In this document: positions 4,661-7,225 of the stretch, one piece after another
Numbering within the stretch: position 1 is the first letter of the stretch
Layout of the letters: every line of letters starts with the position of its first letter
Origin: Pseudomonadota bacterium
GTDB taxonomy: Bacteria; Myxococcota; Polyangia; GCA-2747355; JACKDQ01
Reading direction: 5' to 3'
Length of the DNA: 7,225 bases
Assembly: GCA_030591195.1 (NCBI GenBank)
Contig: JAUVBO010000119.1
Location: 1 to 7,225 of the forward strand
The notes under the pieces: model-generated
Told to the model about the DNA's origin: nothing
The model's database searches: none
The model's input: only the letters and a program-made list of their open reading frames with translations
Translations under genes and position numbers: made by a program

Positions 4661-6457
4661 ATGGACGATCAAACACCAAAACCCGTTTCCGATCCACACG
4701 GCGGCGACGACCACGGTGACCCGTCGAAGGCCGAGGTGGACAGCCACGACGAACCAGCGCTCGAGCTCGAGTCCGAGCCACCCGGCCCCGACGATCCCGA
4801 GACCTTCATCGAGCCCGCCGACCCCCCGGATGACCCTCCGGCCGACGAGCAGGCGGCGCCTCAGGACGCGAGCGAGGCCCCGGTGGAGGTGCCGCGGGCG
4901 GACCCCAGAGCGCGACCGCTTGCCCGTCGGCGTCCGCGGCAGGTGATCGCCTTTGCCAGCGGCAAGGGCGGCGTCGGCAAGAGCCTGCTCGCTGGCAGCG
5001 TCGGGGTCTACCTGGCCCAGTTGGGCAAGAAGGTGGTGCTGATCGACGCGTCGCTCGGATCGGCCACCCTGCACACGATGGTCGGCGTCAGGGGCGCGGG
5101 CGTCTCGTTGCAGCAGTTCATCAGCCGCGAGATCAAGGCCCTCGAAGACGTGGTGATCCCGACCCCCTTCCCGGGCCTCGGGTTGATCTCCGGCCTCAAC
5201 GACGGCATCGGCGCTGCGAACCCACGGCCGGCGCAGAAGAACCGGCTGCTCTCCCAGCTGCGCTCCCTCGACACCGACTACGTGATCGTCGACCTCGCCC
5301 CTGGCTGCGGCTACAACGTGCTCGACTTCTTCCTCGCCGCCGACCTGCAGGTGGTGCTCACGACGCCGGAGCCGACCTCGATCGAGACCGCCTTCCGCCT
5401 GCTCAAGAGCGCCTTCCTGCGCCAGATCCGCGGCACCGACGGGCTCGCCGGGCTGCTCGAGTCGCATGACCTGCCGCTGCATTGTGGCATCCCGACGCCT
5501 CACCAACTTCACGGCCTCGCCTCGAGCCGGCCCGCGCTGCAGGAGGCGCTCCACGAGGCGATGCGACGGTTCAAGCCGCAGCTGCTGGTCAGCCAGTGCC
5601 GCGCCCGCGAGGACCTCGAGCTCGGGCCGACGCTGGCGGTGGTCGGCCGGCGACACCTCGGCCTGCCGCTGGACTACATCGGCCACGTCGTCCACGACGA
5701 CGCGGTCTGGGTGACGATGAAGCGGCGGCGGCCGCTGCAGGTCGAGTTCCCCGAGGCGAAGGTCTGCAAGGACATCGACCGCATCACTCGCCGGCTGCTG
5801 TCGCTCGAGACCAAGGAGGAGCCGACCAGCCTCGAAGTACCCGCGACGATCGAGCAGCTGACGCACTACGAGGTCCTCGGGATCCACCCCGGCGCTACGG
5901 ATGAGGAGGTCCGGCGAGCCCACCGTCACCAGCGACGACTCTACGACGAGACCTCGAACGTGATCTACGGCGTGGCGCCGCTCGACGAACGCGAGGCGGT
6001 CCGCGCGCGGATCGAAGCAGCCCACGCCCTGTTGCTCGACCCGGACAAGCGGCGGGCCTACGACCAGAGCCTCTTCCCCGAGATGCCGTTCAACGTCGAG
6101 CCGACCCCCACGGCGGTGGACCGATCGGCCGCTCCGGCACCGGCCGACGACCCGCCGGTGGCCTCCCCGCCCGCGCCGCCGGTGAAGATGCCCAAGATCG
6201 ACGCCGAGACCGAGTTCACCGGCGGCCTGCTGCGCACCATCCGCGAGGCCACGGGCATCGAGCTGAGGGAGCTGGCTGACCAGACGAAGATCTCGATCAC
6301 CTACCTGCGCGCGATCGAGGAGGAGGACTTCGTCAACACCCCAGCGCCGGTCTACCTGCGCGGCTTCGTCAAGGCGGTGGCCAAGTGCTACAAGCTCGAC
6401 GCGGACCGGGTGGCCCAGACCTACATGGCCCGCTACGAGCAGCTCAAGACGGCCTGA
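4661..6457 (+). CDS. MinD/FlhG-like ATPase fused to a degenerate J domain and a RodZ-like HTH, 598 aa
   Basis: The order of parts is: (a) residues 1-80, Asp/Glu/Pro-rich and probably disordered, then a basic stretch (82-93, PRARPLARRRPR); (b) about 93-385, a SIMIBI-class MinD/FlhG-like ATPase with the deviant Walker A GKGGVGKS (signature Lys102, P-loop Lys107, Ser108), a switch-I-type segment VVLIDASLGSATLH (125-138) and Walker B YVIVDLAPG (207-215, Asp211), plus VLTTPEPTSIETA (232-244), usual in this subfamily; (c) about 399-474, a J-like fold from THYEVLGIHPGATDEEV to LLLDPDKRRAYD, in which the HPD tripeptide is absent (LYDE, 427-430); (d) a Pro/Ala-rich linker (about 480-512); (e) about 519-597, an HTH_25 domain as in RodZ (GLLRTIREATGIELRELAD, ITYLRAIEEEDF, PVYLRGFVKAVAKCYKLD). 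There is no transmembrane segment, unlike RodZ, and no MinD-type amphipathic C-terminus. ATP-dependent positioning or regulation is inferred. The gene has no clear Shine-Dalgarno sequence. It is divergent from the rluD-pgeF operon and convergent with pdxA. Confidence 0.93.
   Translation: MDDQTPKPVSDPHGGDDHGDPSKAEVDSHDEPALELESEPPGPDDPETFIEPADPPDDPPADEQAAPQDASEAPVEVPRADPRARPLARRRPRQVIAFASGKGGVGKSLLAGSVGVYLAQLGKKVVLIDASLGSATLHTMVGVRGAGVSLQQFISREIKALEDVVIPTPFPGLGLISGLNDGIGAANPRPAQKNRLLSQLRSLDTDYVIVDLAPGCGYNVLDFFLAADLQVVLTTPEPTSIETAFRLLKSAFLRQIRGTDGLAGLLESHDLPLHCGIPTPHQLHGLASSRPALQEALHEAMRRFKPQLLVSQCRAREDLELGPTLAVVGRRHLGLPLDYIGHVVHDDAVWVTMKRRRPLQVEFPEAKVCKDIDRITRRLLSLETKEEPTSLEVPATIEQLTHYEVLGIHPGATDEEVRRAHRHQRRLYDETSNVIYGVAPLDEREAVRARIEAAHALLLDPDKRRAYDQSLFPEMPFNVEPTPTAVDRSAAPAPADDPPVASPPAPPVKMPKIDAETEFTGGLLRTIREATGIELRELADQTKISITYLRAIEEEDFVNTPAPVYLRGFVKAVAKCYKLDADRVAQTYMARYEQLKTA
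5855..6082 (+). other. J-like domain lacking the HPD motif (domain within the 598-aa protein)
   Basis: Residues about 399-474 keep the J-domain helix I (YEVLGIHPGATDEEVRRA) and helix III with the closing DPDKRRAYD, but the loop that should carry His-Pro-Asp reads LYDETSN. HPD is required to stimulate DnaK/Hsp70 ATPase, so this copy is unlikely to act as a co-chaperone and is more likely a protein-interaction or spacer module. Confidence 0.8.
6215..6451 (+). other. RodZ-like HTH_25 domain (C-terminal domain of the 598-aa protein)
   Basis: Residues about 519-597 match the cytoplasmic helix-turn-helix of RodZ, which in E. coli binds MreB rather than DNA. The characteristic run of an initial LR..RE helix, LADQTKIS turn, YLRAIEEEDF helix, the P.PVYLRGF motif and a final helix is complete. 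The protein ends directly after it, with no membrane helix. Confidence 0.85.
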
Positions 6458-7225
6458 CGGCCTCCCGGCGGCAACAGATCTCGGCGGCCATCCGCAGCGC
6501 GGCGACCATGCTCTCGGGACGGGCGATGCCCTTGCCGGCGATGTCGAAGGCGGTGCCGTGAGCGGGCGAGGTGCGGACGAAGGGCAGGCCGAGGGTGACG
6601 TTGACTCCGCTGTCCCGGTGCCGCATCTTGAACGGGATCAGCGCCTGGTCGTGATAACAGCAGACCACCGCGTCGAAGCGCGCCTCCGGCTCACTGGCGA
6701 ACAGCCCGTCGGCCGGCCACGGCCCGCTCAGCTCGGCGCTCCCCCCGCCCCACCCCGGGTCGTCGAGGCGACGGCGCGCCAGCTCGAGCGCCGGCTCCAG
6801 CACCTGACGCTCCTCGGCGCCGAGCACTCCGCCCTCGCCGGCGTGAGGGTTGAGCCCGGTGAGCGCCAGCCGCGGCGAGGCGATGCCGAAGTCACGGTGT
6901 AGCGCGCCGGCAGTGAGCACGAGGGTACGAGCCACGGCGCGCGGCTCGAGGGCGTCGGCCACCTCGCGCAGGGGCCGGTGGCCGGTCAGTGGCACCACGC
7001 GCAGAGCCGGTCCAGCGAGCATCATCGCGTGGTGCTCGCTGGCGCCGCGCTCGGCGAGGTACTCGGTGTGGCCCGGGTAGCCGAAGCCGGCGCTCACCGC
7101 CGCCTCCTTCGAGATCGGCGCGGTGCAGACCGCCTGCGCCTCGCCCGCCACCACCGCGTCCACCGCGGCGCGCAGGGCCTGGACCTGCAGCCGTCCAGCA
7201 TGCACGCGCGGGGGATCGCCGCCGA
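6444..7225 (-). CDS. pdxA: 4-hydroxythreonine-4-phosphate dehydrogenase PdxA, C-terminal part (5' end outside window)
   Basis: PdxA oxidises 4-phosphooxy-L-threonine with NAD(P)+; the product decarboxylates to 3-amino-2-oxopropyl phosphate, which PdxJ condenses with DXP to form pyridoxine 5'-phosphate. Family motifs occur in order: CTAPISKEA, YPGHTEYLAE, TGHRPLREV, GLNPHAGEGG, GPWPADGLF, YHDQALIPFK, NVTLGLPFVRTSPAHGTAFD. The three divalent-metal ligands equivalent to E. coli His166, His211 and His266 are present, at bases 6978-6980, 6843-6845 and 6651-6653. The frame is open to the window end (reading G-G-D-P-P-R before the first GTG at 7203-7205), and roughly 85 N-terminal residues of a normal-length protein are missing. 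The true start is therefore beyond 7225 and the GTG is internal. The stop overlaps the 3' end of the 598-aa gene by 14 nt in convergent orientation. Confidence 0.95.
   Translation of the reverse strand, partial: GGDPPRVHAGRLQVQALRAAVDAVVAGEAQAVCTAPISKEAAVSAGFGYPGHTEYLAERGASEHHAMMLAGPALRVVPLTGHRPLREVADALEPRAVARTLVLTAGALHRDFGIASPRLALTGLNPHAGEGGVLGAEERQVLEPALELARRRLDDPGWGGGSAELSGPWPADGLFASEPEARFDAVVCCYHDQALIPFKMRHRDSGVNVTLGLPFVRTSPAHGTAFDIAGKGIARPESMVAALRMAAEICCRREAVRPS
6448..6463. repeat. 8-bp tandem duplication at the overlapping convergent gene ends
   Basis: GACGGCCT is repeated head to tail at 6448-6455 and 6456-6463. The TGA stop of the 598-aa gene (6455-6457) is formed across the junction of the two copies, and pdxA's last codons read through the same bases on the other strand. 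It also creates a minimal GGCC-TGAC-GGCC hairpin (6451-6462), too small to call a terminator. Confidence 0.7.

Noticed and set aside
4529..6025. 498-codon open frame on the minus strand opposite the ATPase gene
   Set aside because: It is codon-aligned antisense to a clearly conserved protein, has Arg/Leu/Asp/Val-rich composition with no motifs, and would overlap the divergent promoter region. Long antisense frames are expected in GC-rich coding DNA.

Overview
The window is strongly GC-rich and densely coded, with short or negative intergenic distances. Its gene content (a MinD/FlhG-like ATPase joined to a J-like domain and a RodZ-type HTH, plus small membrane proteins of unknown role) looks like an uncultured Myxococcota/Deltaproteobacteria-type Gram-negative. 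This is inferred from family resemblance; there is no rRNA or other phylogenetic marker. The first 154 bases are a 64-bp tandem repeat, which suggests that base 1 is at or near a contig end.

Layout, left to right. (1) A 64-bp direct repeat (2.4 copies) runs into a plus-strand gene for a membrane-anchored protein of unknown function (103-1179). (2) Convergent to it is a compact five-gene minus-strand operon, read from 4513 down to 1200: a 92-aa small protein, the S4/RluD-type 23S rRNA pseudouridine synthase, PgeF (YfiH, DUF152), a 158-aa single-span membrane protein and a 251-aa multi-span membrane protein. Junctions are a 14-nt gap, a 17-nt overlap, a 1-nt gap and an 11-nt overlap, so transcription as one unit with translational coupling is likely. 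(3) A 147-bp divergent intergenic region (4514-4660) is the only sizeable non-coding stretch. It holds a consensus -35 box facing the operon and a near-perfect 16-bp palindrome. (4) Read rightward is a 598-aa protein that joins, in one chain, an acidic disordered N-terminus, a MinD/FlhG-type P-loop ATPase, a J-like domain that has lost the HPD motif, a proline/alanine-rich linker and a RodZ-like helix-turn-helix. (5) Convergent and overlapping its 3' end by 14 nt is the C-terminal part of pdxA (vitamin B6 biosynthesis), whose 5' end lies beyond the window.

How the genes fit together. rluD and pgeF are a widely conserved neighbour pair (rluD-yfiH in E. coli), linking 50S rRNA modification with removal of mis-incorporated residues from peptidoglycan precursors. 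Here the pair carries three small proteins of unknown function, two of them membrane proteins, suggesting envelope-related or growth-related co-expression. The divergent ATPase-J-HTH protein is the most unusual object. Its domain set (a spatial-regulator ATPase plus a cytoskeletal or polar HTH adaptor) points to positioning of a cellular structure, or to a regulator acting on the shared divergent promoter region. Neither role is shown by the sequence. No tRNA, rRNA, CRISPR array, insertion sequence or integrase was seen.
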